Shown one piece after another: positions 54,070 to 61,038 of a DNA stretch of 64,000 bases. The position numbers were made by a program, and so were the translations under genes. The notes under the pieces are model-generated. The model searched no databases and was not told the DNA's origin. It saw only the letters and a program-made list of their open reading frames with translations. Each line of letters begins with the position of its first letter. The stretch's first letter is position 1. This DNA comes from a virus: the IMG/VR virus record IMGVR_UViG_3300032173_000003, positions 23,021-87,020 of that record, one strand, 5' to 3'.

Positions 54070-54642
54070 CGCTCTAAGCCGCATGGCAGGCAAATTATCA
54101 ATTTGACCAGCCCCCATTGTTAGTGACAACTTTAGTGTGCGATGGCGCAATACATGCTTCATCACCCACCCTTGCCGCAGGTATCGGTCTTGAGTTCCAA
54201 CCGGCAGCGTATCAAAATCGCGAATTGTTCCACGGCACAGCGCAGAGCCACACTGACAGTCTTTCATTTCCCAATGCCGTTCCAGCATTGTTGTGCTGTA
54301 GTCGATGACTAATTCCTCGTCAGCTTCAATACGCCGAGCAGCTACTAGCCATAGATCAGAGTTTATGTAGCAGTTTGGATGGCAGGAGTGATTGGTGTAC
54401 AGACCTGGAGCTTCGGGATTGAGGTACAAGTCCTCTCCAATTTGAAGCGTATTAGCTTCGTCGTCTATCTGGCACTGCTCATTGAAGCTCAGGCGTTCAC
54501 CTTCAAACTTCAGAAGCAATTCCCCCTTAGGCACTGGTGCCACGGCGAATATGCCACGACCCAAGCGGCACTTTCTGACTTGGACGCAGGGGAAACGCTT
54601 TCCGTGTGCTACATTGATCAATAATGCTTGCTCATCGTCCAC
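54064..54642 (-). CDS. SET-domain protein methyltransferase
   Basis: 192 residues from a GTG at 54642 with GGGGGA 8 nt upstream; a TTG at 54657 is the alternative. The SET domain is complete: GRGIFAVAPVPKGELLL near 30, YTNHSCHPNC (SAM-binding NHSC, about 85-94), EELVIDYSTT (catalytic ELxxDY type, about 115), and a post-SET CQCGSALC zinc cluster near 132. SET enzymes methylate protein lysines. In phages they are very rare. The gene is flanked by direct repeats of a tRNA end and a promoter, so it was probably inserted. Confidence 0.92.
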   Translation of the reverse strand: MDDEQALLINVAHGKRFPCVQVRKCRLGRGIFAVAPVPKGELLLKFEGERLSFNEQCQIDDEANTLQIGEDLYLNPEAPGLYTNHSCHPNCYINSDLWLVAARRIEADEELVIDYSTTMLERHWEMKDCQCGSALCRGTIRDFDTLPVGTQDRYLRQGWVMKHVLRHRTLKLSLTMGAGQIDNLPAMRLRAW

Positions 54643-54683
54643 GTGGATATCCCCCAAAACTAAGCCGCTGAATCATCATACCT

Positions 54684-54710
54684 ATTTTAGCAACATTTAC
54701 AAAAAGTAAA
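54684..54710 (-). promoter_or_regulatory. Promoter of the SET gene
   Basis: Minus strand: TTTACT, 15 nt, TAAAAT; duplicate of the promoter at 53895-53921 including the start of a CAGC-motif leader (GATGATTCAGC) that is then cut off. Confidence 0.7.
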
Positions 54711-54711
54711 T

Positions 54712-54745
54712 ACCAACTGAGCTACTTGGATTCTCTCAACTACCA
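54712..54745. repeat. Direct repeat right of the SET gene
   Basis: Partner of 54036-54069; here the tRNA 5' part is truncated and joins the promoter directly. Confidence 0.85.
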
Positions 54746-54768
54746 CAGGTTTAAACAACTGTGGCAAA

Positions 54769-54849
54769 TACCCACCGGGGGACTCGAACCCCCACGCCTT
54801 GCGGCACTGGAACCTAAACCCAGCGCGGCTACCATTACGCCAGGTGGGC
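54769..54849 (-). tRNA. tRNA-Leu (TAG)
   Basis: Acceptor GCCCACC/GGTGGGT, stem CTGGG/TCCAG with loop TTTAGGT, type II variable arm. Confidence 0.94.
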
Positions 54850-54871
54850 TAACTTTTTGCCGAAGCAAAAA

Positions 54872-54944
54872 TGGGTTTGGTGGGCCTCGAACCCACAACT
54901 TTCCGGGTAAGAGCCGGATACTCTTCCAATTGAGTTACAAACCC
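54872..54944 (-). tRNA. tRNA-Lys (CTT)
   Basis: Acceptor GGGTTTG/CAAACCC, stem TCCGG/CCGGA with loop CTCTTAC. Confidence 0.94.
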
Positions 54945-55011
54945 GCGCCCCCATCTTAGAAAGAACTATGTCAGGTGCTGGGGTAACCTAAGTCTTCCTG
55001 AGGAAGACAGT

Positions 55012-55084
55012 GGGAACGGCCCGATTTGAACAGGCGACCTATCGGTTATCAACCGATTGCTCTTACCGCTGAGCTACGCTCCCT
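55012..55084 (-). tRNA. tRNA-Ile (GAT)
   Basis: Acceptor GGGAGCG/CGTTCCC, stem ATCGG/CCGAT with loop TTGATAA. Confidence 0.94.
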
Positions 55085-55111
55085 TTGTCAACTTCGCACT
55101 TTGCGAAGCAA

Positions 55112-55195
55112 AACCCTTACCAGGGGTCGAACCTGGGTCTCCGCCATCCGGTTTCAAGCCGGGTAGGCAGCGAGTTACCACTTCTCTATAAGGGA
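55112..55195 (-). tRNA. Ser-like tRNA (TGA) with a lengthened anticodon stem
   Basis: Acceptor CCCTTA/TAAGGG, short D-arm, T-arm CCAGG-TTCGACC-CCTGG. The anticodon hairpin CCGG-CTTGAAA-CCGG sits on a second helix CTGCC/GGCGG, so the arm is about twice normal length and the variable arm is missing. A normal tRNA-Ser(TGA) exists at 50450. Confidence 0.65.
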
Positions 55196-55286
55196 CTCAC
55201 TCTTTATTCTGGGGTCGGTCTACCCCTAAGTAAACTACCAGAATCCGAATGAGATGGATTTGAGGTATTAGGGCACCTCGCACCAA

Positions 55287-55358
55287 TGGGACATCTCGGA
55301 TTTGAACCGAGGACTAATCGGTTAAAAGCCGAATACTCTACCGCTGAGTTAATGTCCC
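55287..55358 (-). tRNA. tRNA-Lys (TTT)
   Basis: Acceptor GGGACAT/ATGTCCC, stem TTCGG/CCGAT with loop CTTTTAA. Confidence 0.95.
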
Positions 55359-55389
55359 GTTATCAACAAAGATTTCGTTAGAAATCTAA

Positions 55390-55465
55390 TGGATCGCTAA
55401 GAAATTGAACCTTAGAACAACATAACCAATTGGGCGCCTAAGTTAAGTTGCTAACCATTCGACCC
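55390..55465 (-). tRNA. Bizarre tRNA-like RNA without D-arm
   Basis: Acceptor GGGTCGA/GCGATCC, T-arm TAAGG-TTCAATT-TCTTA. Instead of D- and anticodon arms there is one long helix CAAC-TAAC/GTTA-GTTG with a large loop containing GGCGCC. Confidence 0.5.
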
Positions 55466-55469
55466 GTAG

Positions 55470-55718
55470 GTTGTTGCCAGGGTAGCCAACCCCGGCGAGC
55501 ACCCTGTGTACACAGGGCTAAGTGTCCCACCTTACGGCGGGCACGGGAGGCAATCCCCGTGGCTTTAGCAAGCTAAAGACTCAATCTCATGGTTTCAGAG
55601 AAACCAGAGCAACGATAGTTGGTCTACCCTTTTTACCACCCCAGACTACGGAAACCAACAAATGGCATCTGAGGATGAGCCACTGGCGCTCCGGTTTATC
55701 TTTCCGGCGCTAGGTGGC
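55470..55718 (-). ncRNA. String of hairpins without tRNA or gene
   Basis: At least five stable hairpins in 250 nt: CCCTGTG-TA-CACAGGG, CACGGG/CCCGTG, CTTTAGC-TTG-CTAAAG, GGTTTC-TCT-GAAACC and GCGCCGG/CCGGAGCGC. No recognised ncRNA family and no open frame. Confidence 0.5.
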
Positions 55719-55720
55719 AA

Positions 55721-55789
55721 TGGGGGAGGCAGGATTCGAACCTGCAATGAGTACTCTGCGATGGGCTTTACCAATTTGCCTACTCCCCC
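55721..55789 (-). tRNA. tRNA with a shortened anticodon region
   Basis: Acceptor GGGGGAG/CTCCCCC, D-arm GGC-GCC and T-arm GCAGG-TTCGAAT-CCTGC are good. Only 18 nt lie between D- and T-arm (about 23 expected) and no 5-bp stem with 7-nt loop can form. Confidence 0.65.
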
Positions 55790-55880
55790 GGTGTCCATTT
55801 TGTGCTAGGGTGGACACACCCCACTTGCCTTGCGATTAAACCGTACCAGGGTTAGCCGGTGGGTTAATCTTGGGGCAAAT

Positions 55881-55949
55881 TGACACGGCAGGAGTCGAAC
55901 CTGCTACCGCTGACTTTTACGCCTCAGCTCTACCGATGAGCTACGTGTC
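55881..55949 (-). tRNA. tRNA with a weak anticodon stem
   Basis: Acceptor GACACG/CGTGTC, D-arm GCTC-GAGC, T-arm GCAGG-TTCGACT-CCTGC. The anticodon arm pairs only at TGA/TCA with a 10-nt loop GGCGTAAAAG; anticodon not assignable. Confidence 0.65.
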
Positions 55950-55989
55950 GCTTTCGTAAAACGAAAGGGATCGCTCTGTCTTCCTAAGC

Positions 55990-56100
55990 ATAAGAAGCTA
56001 AGCAATCCTGGGGACATCGAACCCCTTGCGAAGTTTCACCGGCAACCTTAAGGCTGCGAGTGCTTTTGCGTTAGCAAAAGTTCCTTACACTGCTTCGACA
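55990..56100 (-). ncRNA. Leu-like tRNA debris with an internal hairpin
   Basis: Anticodon-like hairpin GCAG-CCTTAAGG-TTGC, a variable-arm-like stretch and T-arm GGGG-TTCGATG-TCCCC are present; a TTTTGC/GCAAAA hairpin interrupts the 5' side and no acceptor pairing is found. Confidence 0.4.
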
Positions 56101-56119
56101 GTGTTTACCCTGCGGCAAA

Positions 56120-56193
56120 TATTCCAGACGGGATTCGAACCCGCGATTTCTTGCTTGAAAGGCAAGTGACTTAGACCGCTTGTCCACTGGAAC
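56120..56193 (-). tRNA. tRNA-Glu (TTC)
   Basis: Acceptor GTTCCAG/CTGGAAT, stem CTTGC/GCAAG with loop CTTTCAA. First tRNA of the array after the main promoter. Confidence 0.95.
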
Positions 56194-56261
56194 TTATTCC
56201 CGTGGAAAACCACGGGTTTAGATTTTCAAGTTTCTTAGTGAGTCAACCCCACCGTTTACCT

Positions 56262-56289
56262 ATTGTAGCTTGCCGAAGCAATTAGTAAA
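56262..56289 (-). promoter_or_regulatory. Upstream promoter of the tRNA array
   Basis: Minus strand: TTTACT, 16 nt, TACAAT; about 65 nt before tRNA-Glu. Confidence 0.8.
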
Positions 56290-56297
56290 CGTCGAGG

Positions 56298-56564
56298 TCA
56301 GACCATACGGTTCATAGCCTCGTGGAGCTTGAAACCGTCTAGGCGCAACCTGTGAAACTTCATAGCTTCGCACCAGAGTTGTGGGCGGTTGTACTGGGGG
56401 ATTCGCTCAGTGCCTACGTAGGCAAAGTCCTTATCCAGGTTGCCATAACGGCCAGCCTCAAGCTCTTGGGTGAGCCATTGCAGCCGCTCTTGCTTCCACT
56501 CAGTGTCCGGCCATTGCTCCTCCTCTTGCAGGCAGAGCCGCTCAATTGTTGTTGTGGTTATCAT
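56298..56564 (-). CDS. Hypothetical protein
   Basis: 88 residues, Trp- and Glu-rich (EEEQWPDTEWKQERLQWLTQ). Last protein gene before the tRNA array. Not recognised. Confidence 0.6.
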   Translation of the reverse strand: MITTTTIERLCLQEEEQWPDTEWKQERLQWLTQELEAGRYGNLDKDFAYVGTERIPQYNRPQLWCEAMKFHRLRLDGFKLHEAMNRMV

Positions 56565-56571
56565 CGCCGTG

Positions 56572-56766
56572 TCAATTACCTGTATTTAGGAAGGCCACAA
56601 GCTCTTGCAACGTCTCGTTAACGTGAGCGAGGGAGCCCACGTGGCCCCAGTTAATGGCTACGTCGCCGTCAGGGGAGGGAGCGTTCTCCAGGCGCATTTG
56701 AAGTTGGCTCAGAAGGTGCATGGCTTCAGCGTGTTGCCTGGTGTAGGCTTCTTCGGCTTTGGTCAC
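56572..56766 (-). CDS. Phage-conserved small protein (NWGHVGSLAHV)
   Basis: 64 residues from a GTG at 56766; the ATG at 56826 lies upstream of the -35 box and cannot be used from this promoter. INWGHVGSLAHVNETLQELV is a pattern I know from small cyanophage and other phage proteins. Function unknown. Confidence 0.6.
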   Translation of the reverse strand: MTKAEEAYTRQHAEAMHLLSQLQMRLENAPSPDGDVAINWGHVGSLAHVNETLQELVAFLNTGN

Positions 56767-56794
56767 GGTTTCAGTGAGAGTGCTATACCCCTTT

Positions 56795-56823
56795 ATTGTA
56801 TCACAGATTCCGGGTGCTGTCAA
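56795..56823 (-). promoter_or_regulatory. Promoter
   Basis: Minus strand: TTGACA, 17 nt, TACAAT. Confidence 0.82.
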
Positions 56824-56833
56824 CATGTGTTCC

Positions 56834-57022
56834 TCAGAAGAGGTTGGCCCATTCTAACAGGTCCGCCCGATTGCACATAGCCATGCAAGACCATTCAGGC
56901 TCAGACCACTCAGGATTTCCCTTGGCATGGATACCGTAGAGACCTTTGCAGAGCTTGGTGACCCTAACCCTATCGTGGGTGCTGAACCGGTCGATGACTT
57001 GTTTGACGGTGGTGAAGGTCAT
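56834..57022 (-). CDS. Hypothetical small protein
   Basis: 62 residues from the ATG at 57022; basic start (TVKQVIDRFSTHDRVRVTKL), then Trp-rich end. Own promoter. Not recognised. Confidence 0.5.
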   Translation of the reverse strand: MTFTTVKQVIDRFSTHDRVRVTKLCKGLYGIHAKGNPEWSEPEWSCMAMCNRADLLEWANLF

Positions 57023-57060
57023 GGTTTTAGGTGGGTGGGGGCTCCGCCCGTTACATAACA

Positions 57061-57089
57061 ATGATACTCCTTTGTGTCAGGGGTGTCAA
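57061..57089 (-). promoter_or_regulatory. Promoter
   Basis: Minus strand: TTGACA, 17 nt, TATCAT. Confidence 0.78.
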
Positions 57090-57102
57090 CCCCCCCTGGG
57101 AT

Positions 57103-57318
57103 TCAGCTCAAGGCATGGCGCCGCATTAGTACGCTGACAGCGCTGCGGACGGAACCCGTCAGGTATTCCAACAGGTGCTCCGCATCTGGGTCGGTAACCT
57201 CAGCGAGGGCATCGTCGGTCGTGATCCCATAGTGGCGGGCAATGTTACTCAGTACATCCCGGCGGGTGGTAACGTCGGTAGCGGAAAGGAAAATGGCGTT
57301 TTTCTGGGAAGCGGTCAT
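57103..57318 (-). CDS. Phage-conserved small protein
   Basis: 71 residues from the ATG at 57318. RRDVLSNIARHYGITTDDAL, then DAEHLLEYLTG and VLMRRHALS, a pattern I know from many phages; probably a small helical DNA-binding-like protein of unknown role. Confidence 0.65.
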   Translation of the reverse strand: MTASQKNAIFLSATDVTTRRDVLSNIARHYGITTDDALAEVTDPDAEHLLEYLTGSVRSAVSVLMRRHALS

Positions 57319-57356
57319 TGCCTTGGAGCGGTGCGGGCTAACCCGCTTACTTGCAT

Positions 57357-57385
57357 ATTGTACCACCTTTGGCGAGGGGGCGCAA
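57357..57385 (-). promoter_or_regulatory. Promoter
   Basis: Minus strand: TTGCGC, 17 nt, TACAAT. Confidence 0.75.
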
Positions 57386-57390
57386 CCCCT

Positions 57391-58494
57391 TTAATCAGTA
57401 TAAATGATTGCCTCGCAAAGTTCATTAATGATGGAGCGGTCAATGTTCCCTGGCAAAACACACTCATTTTTAATAACGTGCTCTGACAGCTCAAACAACT
57501 GGTTAACCATTTGGTTTAGCTCACCGTAGGAAACCCTGCCATACTTAATGTCCAGGAGCAGCTGATGGTCCCCAGCCCTTTTCCGGTTGACAATGATTTC
57601 CCCGGTACGCAATCCTTCAATAGCCATATTCATCAACCTAACGCAATGGCTGGCATTTTTACCATCGTACCCGCAGACCCTCTCAATTTCCGAACGTTTG
57701 ACGTTACGATTCGTTAGCCAATCCTGGTAGTTGCTCCAACGTTTGCAATCAGAGCGGTACTGCTGGCTAGCCCTAAGCAACGCCATGTAATCGTCGTTAG
57801 CCCTGGTCATTTCCTGGGACAAGTCAAAGCATTCATCCGGGAGGATGCTTTGCTTAAGGACTCCTTTCCAATCAACCCTGTCATTCAGAAGCTCATACAA
57901 ATCCTTGGCCACCTGGTAATACTCAATTCTGTCTTTAATCAGCAGATACAAGTATTCAATAAAGGCTTCGATCTGGGTGCTTGCAAGGTTACTGGATGGA
58001 ACCCCATAGTCCTCCCACTCAGGTTTTTTCATAGGGGGGTCAAGCAACCACTTCCTGTGAGTCTCCATCTTTTTGATTTGAGCCCGTGCATACTGCACAA
58101 AGGTTCCCGCAATCTTCTTTGAAATCAGCCTGTGTTTGTTTTCAACTAGGATTTTTCCAAAGTCATTGATGTAGATGTAATCTTGAGGCTCTTGCCACAG
58201 CATTTCCAGAATGTTTGGGTTTTGTGACTGTAGCAACCTTAGGTAACGCCTAACTTCGTAAACAGCCGTATCTGAACCATCAAGTTCTGGGAACTTTGAC
58301 TTAGGGGAGGGCTCAGCGTCCCAACCCTTATCCTTCTGCTCAAACTCTTCTAGGGAGACGTAGAACCTTAGTGGGGCAATACAAATCCCTTTATAGTCCC
58401 TGTCAGACATTTCCGTGTTAAGACCATAAGCATGGGACCCTGACGTACAGAACAGGATCATGCCGTCTTCAATTTCTTTCCTAGTGATTGACAT
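57391..58494 (-). CDS. RlaP-type nucleotidyltransferase
   Basis: 367 residues from the ATG at 58494. FCTSGSHAYGLNTEMSDRDY near 14-33 is the GS...D.D catalytic motif of the pol-beta superfamily as found in RlaP (PF10127), followed by helical domain QYARAQIKKMETHRKWLL. RlaP enzymes are predicted partners of RNA repair systems that add nucleotides to damaged RNA ends. Phage homologues are known. Fits the other end-processing genes here. Confidence 0.85.
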   Translation of the reverse strand: MSITRKEIEDGMILFCTSGSHAYGLNTEMSDRDYKGICIAPLRFYVSLEEFEQKDKGWDAEPSPKSKFPELDGSDTAVYEVRRYLRLLQSQNPNILEMLWQEPQDYIYINDFGKILVENKHRLISKKIAGTFVQYARAQIKKMETHRKWLLDPPMKKPEWEDYGVPSSNLASTQIEAFIEYLYLLIKDRIEYYQVAKDLYELLNDRVDWKGVLKQSILPDECFDLSQEMTRANDDYMALLRASQQYRSDCKRWSNYQDWLTNRNVKRSEIERVCGYDGKNASHCVRLMNMAIEGLRTGEIIVNRKRAGDHQLLLDIKYGRVSYGELNQMVNQLFELSEHVIKNECVLPGNIDRSIINELCEAIIYTD

Positions 58495-58505
58495 TTTTCT
58501 CTGTG

Positions 58506-58856
58506 TCAGGATACATTGGGCCAAGTATAGATAACCGGGGGCACAGCCCCAAAGAACCCTTGCAGCCAGGGGCACAGCCACACTGGCATATCTGTGAGAC
58601 GGTCTTTGTAGTTGGTGCCAGAGTCATTTGTGGATATGAACTCCAAAGCTGTGATTGCTTCAGGGAACGGCTCAGTGTCAAGGGTGAAGGTCATTTGGTC
58701 TCCAACCTTAGGCTGATTACCCGTAGCGAGATAATAATAGTAGTCGATTGCAGCTTCGGTCCCATTCATTAGGGCCTCACCCACGGTATCCCCGTGGGCA
58801 TGGTCAAAGGCCCAGATTCCCTGGGTTGTCTTGTACGGATTGACAATAAGTCTCAT
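58506..58856 (-). CDS. DUF6717-like conserved protein
   Basis: 116 residues: TTQGIWAFDHAHGDTVGEAL, TLDTEPFPEAITALEFI and VWLCPWLQGFFGAVPPVIYT match a family I know from cyanophages and cyanobacteria. Function unknown. Directly upstream of the RlaP gene. Confidence 0.65.
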   Translation of the reverse strand: MRLIVNPYKTTQGIWAFDHAHGDTVGEALMNGTEAAIDYYYYLATGNQPKVGDQMTFTLDTEPFPEAITALEFISTNDSGTNYKDRLTDMPVWLCPWLQGFFGAVPPVIYTWPNVS

Positions 58857-58883
58857 TTTTCTGTAGTGAAAGATCCGTGGGAA

Positions 58884-59561
58884 TTAATACCCGGCCAGGG
58901 CCAAGTTGCGACCACCCGCAGCTTGCTTATTTAGCGAAACACTGGAGCCAGAGCTGTAACCAGCCTTGGCACCGTCGCCTTTGCAATAGGAGGTTCCACC
59001 TTTACTAAACTTGCGTTCAGCGACAGCAAGCGCAGTTGCATCTGCGTCGTCGTGTTTCCGGTTGTCTACTTCTTTCATTTCACCCAAACGTCGGGAAACC
59101 CTTGAGGAGAAAGCTTTGCGGAAATTTGCCTTAAATCCCTTCGACAGGGTACCACCAGTTAGTTCAGCAAGGATTTTCTCAGCTTTGTGGGCTTTGTCGC
59201 ACTCTTTCTCCATGACTCCCAGCAGGAAATCGTAATAGAGTCGGGTCTGAATTTGCTGCCCTTCCGACCCAATGACAACGAGAGATTTCTTCCCGTTACG
59301 GACAGACTTGGAATAAGCCACAGCGTCGTAAAAGATGGCCACAGCATTCAGCAAAATGCCCGCTGCCACGCTGATTTTACCGCCTTCGAAAAAGACTTCA
59401 TCCGTCACCCTAACCTCAGTAGCTTCAGTGACAGTGACTCCGTATTGCTTGCAAAGACGGTCAATAAGGTTGGCGGCAGCGGCAGCTTCACCGTCAAAGT
59501 CAGTATTCTCTTGGAGAGCCAGCATTGCCTTGATTTTGGCGAGGGCTTGAGTGCGGTCCAT
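58884..59561 (-). CDS. DUF2786-type protein
   Basis: 225 residues from the ATG at 59561. ALAKIKAMLALQENTDFDGE then LIDRLCKQYGVTV is the DUF2786 domain; the rest has LVVIGSEGQQIQTRLYYDFL and a basic helix region. The C-terminus is Ser/Gly-rich. Function unknown, possibly nucleic-acid-binding. Own promoter. Confidence 0.75.
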   Translation of the reverse strand: MDRTQALAKIKAMLALQENTDFDGEAAAAANLIDRLCKQYGVTVTEATEVRVTDEVFFEGGKISVAAGILLNAVAIFYDAVAYSKSVRNGKKSLVVIGSEGQQIQTRLYYDFLLGVMEKECDKAHKAEKILAELTGGTLSKGFKANFRKAFSSRVSRRLGEMKEVDNRKHDDADATALAVAERKFSKGGTSYCKGDGAKAGYSSGSSVSLNKQAAGGRNLALAGY

Positions 59562-59584
59562 GGTAGTTCGTCGCTTACTTCTTA

Positions 59585-59614
59585 ATGGTAGCACGGGGGG
59601 TCAGGTGCTGTCAA
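59585..59614 (-). promoter_or_regulatory. Promoter
   Basis: Minus strand: TTGACA, 18 nt, TACCAT with TGC. Confidence 0.7.
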
Positions 59615-59632
59615 CCTTTTGTAGAGCAAAAG

Positions 59633-59821
59633 TCAGTAAGGCCCCGGAAAGCATTGCTGCCAGTGAGCCAATACTGTGGCCGCTTCCTGTTTGGTAAGCT
59701 CTGGATACTCTCGCACCAGGTAAGGGCGGGCACCAAACATGTTGGTTTCTCCGCTCTCTCGCAAATCGTCCAGGTATTCCAAGTATTCAATTTTGATGAA
59801 ATCGGGCGCTTCAGTTTTCAT
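59633..59821 (-). CDS. Small phage-conserved protein (TNMFGA type)
   Basis: 62 residues: EYLDDLRESGETNMFGARPY then LTKQEAATVLAHW. Known from many phages. Homologous to the next gene upstream, so a tandem duplicate. Function unknown. Confidence 0.7.
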   Translation of the reverse strand: MKTEAPDFIKIEYLEYLDDLRESGETNMFGARPYLVREYPELTKQEAATVLAHWQQCFPGPY

Positions 59822-60011
59822 GTGCTTTCTCTAAGTATTTGTAAGGGTTTTCAATGAGCCATATGCGGAAGATGGCATCCGCCTGTTTCGGGGAGAGATT
59901 CGGGAATCTTCTAGTTAGGGAGGACTCTATGTTAAAAATGTTTACTTTTTTGTTATCCCTTAGGAAAGTCAAGTAGTTCAAGTGAACTTCTATTACGGGC
60001 ATTGCGGTCAT
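59811..60011 (-). CDS. Small protein, paralogue of 59633
   Basis: 66 residues from the ATG at 60011, which overlaps the Thg1 stop by 4 nt. LNYLTFLRDNKKVNIFNIES then LSPKQADAIFRIWL aligns with the downstream gene; the duplicated pair has diverged. Confidence 0.65.
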   Translation of the reverse strand: MTAMPVIEVHLNYLTFLRDNKKVNIFNIESSLTRRFPNLSPKQADAIFRIWLIENPYKYLEKAHEN

Positions 60012-60793
60012 AGGGACAAGAACCAATCCAATGATAACTTGTCCGGGGGCACCCATTCGGACACCACTGTTCGGATAACCGGCTCAGTCGGTTTGTATGC
60101 CTCGGGGATTTTCTCCAGGGATGGATCATCCGGCTGAATAAGGACTCTTTGCCTACGGACATAGGTTCCGTGAGTGAAGAACCTGGGCAGCTCCTCCCAA
60201 GGATTACCCGAGTTGCGGAGCAAATCCTTCATCTCATTGCAAGTTTCCCCTTGGAGGAACTTATGTGAAAAATGATGGTAGGCATACATAGACACAGAGT
60301 TCTTAGTAGCATCATTCAACCGCCACAGGAAGTTCTTGTAAACATGCTCAAGGTCTGGCACGTTCCATACTCGGCAATCAAACACCGGGTATTGTCCGAC
60401 TTTTTCCGGCAGATACCTTGGGAGGTTGCCGGCAAAGAAGGAGGATGCCGTGGCTGCCAACACTGAAGTCAATTTCTGAAACTTGCCACCGAACCAATAC
60501 TCCCTATTTGAATACTGCTCCTTGTCCAGGTGCCAGTATAAAGATATTTCGTCAGATTGGCAAAACCCGAGCAAAGCCTCACTCTCTTCAACAAGGTGCT
60601 TAGTTGTAGCAACCATCAGGCGAACAAAACGTTCGTCAAATGGGCGCTCCAACCCCTTAGTGAATTTGGAAAAGCACTTGCCGTCAATGCGAGCCATCAA
60701 CGGGAGGTAAGGATTTGCCTTACGTCCTGCCTCTGCCTGCTCTTGAACCTTGAGTAAATCCCCAAGGGTATCCTTATAGTTTGATTCAGTCAT
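60008..60793 (-). CDS. Thg1-like 3'-5' RNA polymerase
   Basis: 261 residues from the ATG at 60793 (4-nt overlap with the lipoprotein gene). The palm motif ARIDGKCFSKFTKGLERPFD near 34-53 and GFCQSDEISLYW near 78-89 give the metal-binding Asp residues and the QSDEIS signature of Thg1/TLP enzymes; FDCRVWNVPD follows. Thg1 adds G-1 to tRNA-His; Thg1-like proteins repair 5'-truncated tRNAs by templated 3'-to-5' addition. With kinase, ligases and RlaP this is the fifth RNA end-processing enzyme. Confidence 0.9.
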   Translation of the reverse strand: MTESNYKDTLGDLLKVQEQAEAGRKANPYLPLMARIDGKCFSKFTKGLERPFDERFVRLMVATTKHLVEESEALLGFCQSDEISLYWHLDKEQYSNREYWFGGKFQKLTSVLAATASSFFAGNLPRYLPEKVGQYPVFDCRVWNVPDLEHVYKNFLWRLNDATKNSVSMYAYHHFSHKFLQGETCNEMKDLLRNSGNPWEELPRFFTHGTYVRRQRVLIQPDDPSLEKIPEAYKPTEPVIRTVVSEWVPPDKLSLDWFLSL

Positions 60794-61038
60794 TTGAAGT
60801 CTTTCCATTGCGGTGTCTGCCCACAGTTTTGTTTTTCCAACGGGTAGCGGGCAACCACACAATTCTGGTGCGCTTCCAAAGAGTTTAGATAGAGGTCGGA
60901 CTTAATTTGAAGAATGTCCCGCTCTTTGCAGTCACTTTGGTTTTTGTATGGGCACGGTTGAGGATTAGGTTTAGGTTCCTCGTGGCTGCACCCTGTTAAA
61001 ATAATAAGGGGCAACACAATCAATAGCAGATACATCAA
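60790..61038 (-). CDS. Small lipoprotein
   Basis: 82 residues; signal peptide YLLLIVLPLIILTGC with lipobox, then a Cys-containing mature part (PQPCPYKNQSDCKERD). Exported and lipid-anchored. Between a helicase and the Thg1 gene; function unknown. Confidence 0.65.
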   Translation of the reverse strand: MMYLLLIVLPLIILTGCSHEEPKPNPQPCPYKNQSDCKERDILQIKSDLYLNSLEAHQNCVVARYPLEKQNCGQTPQWKDFK

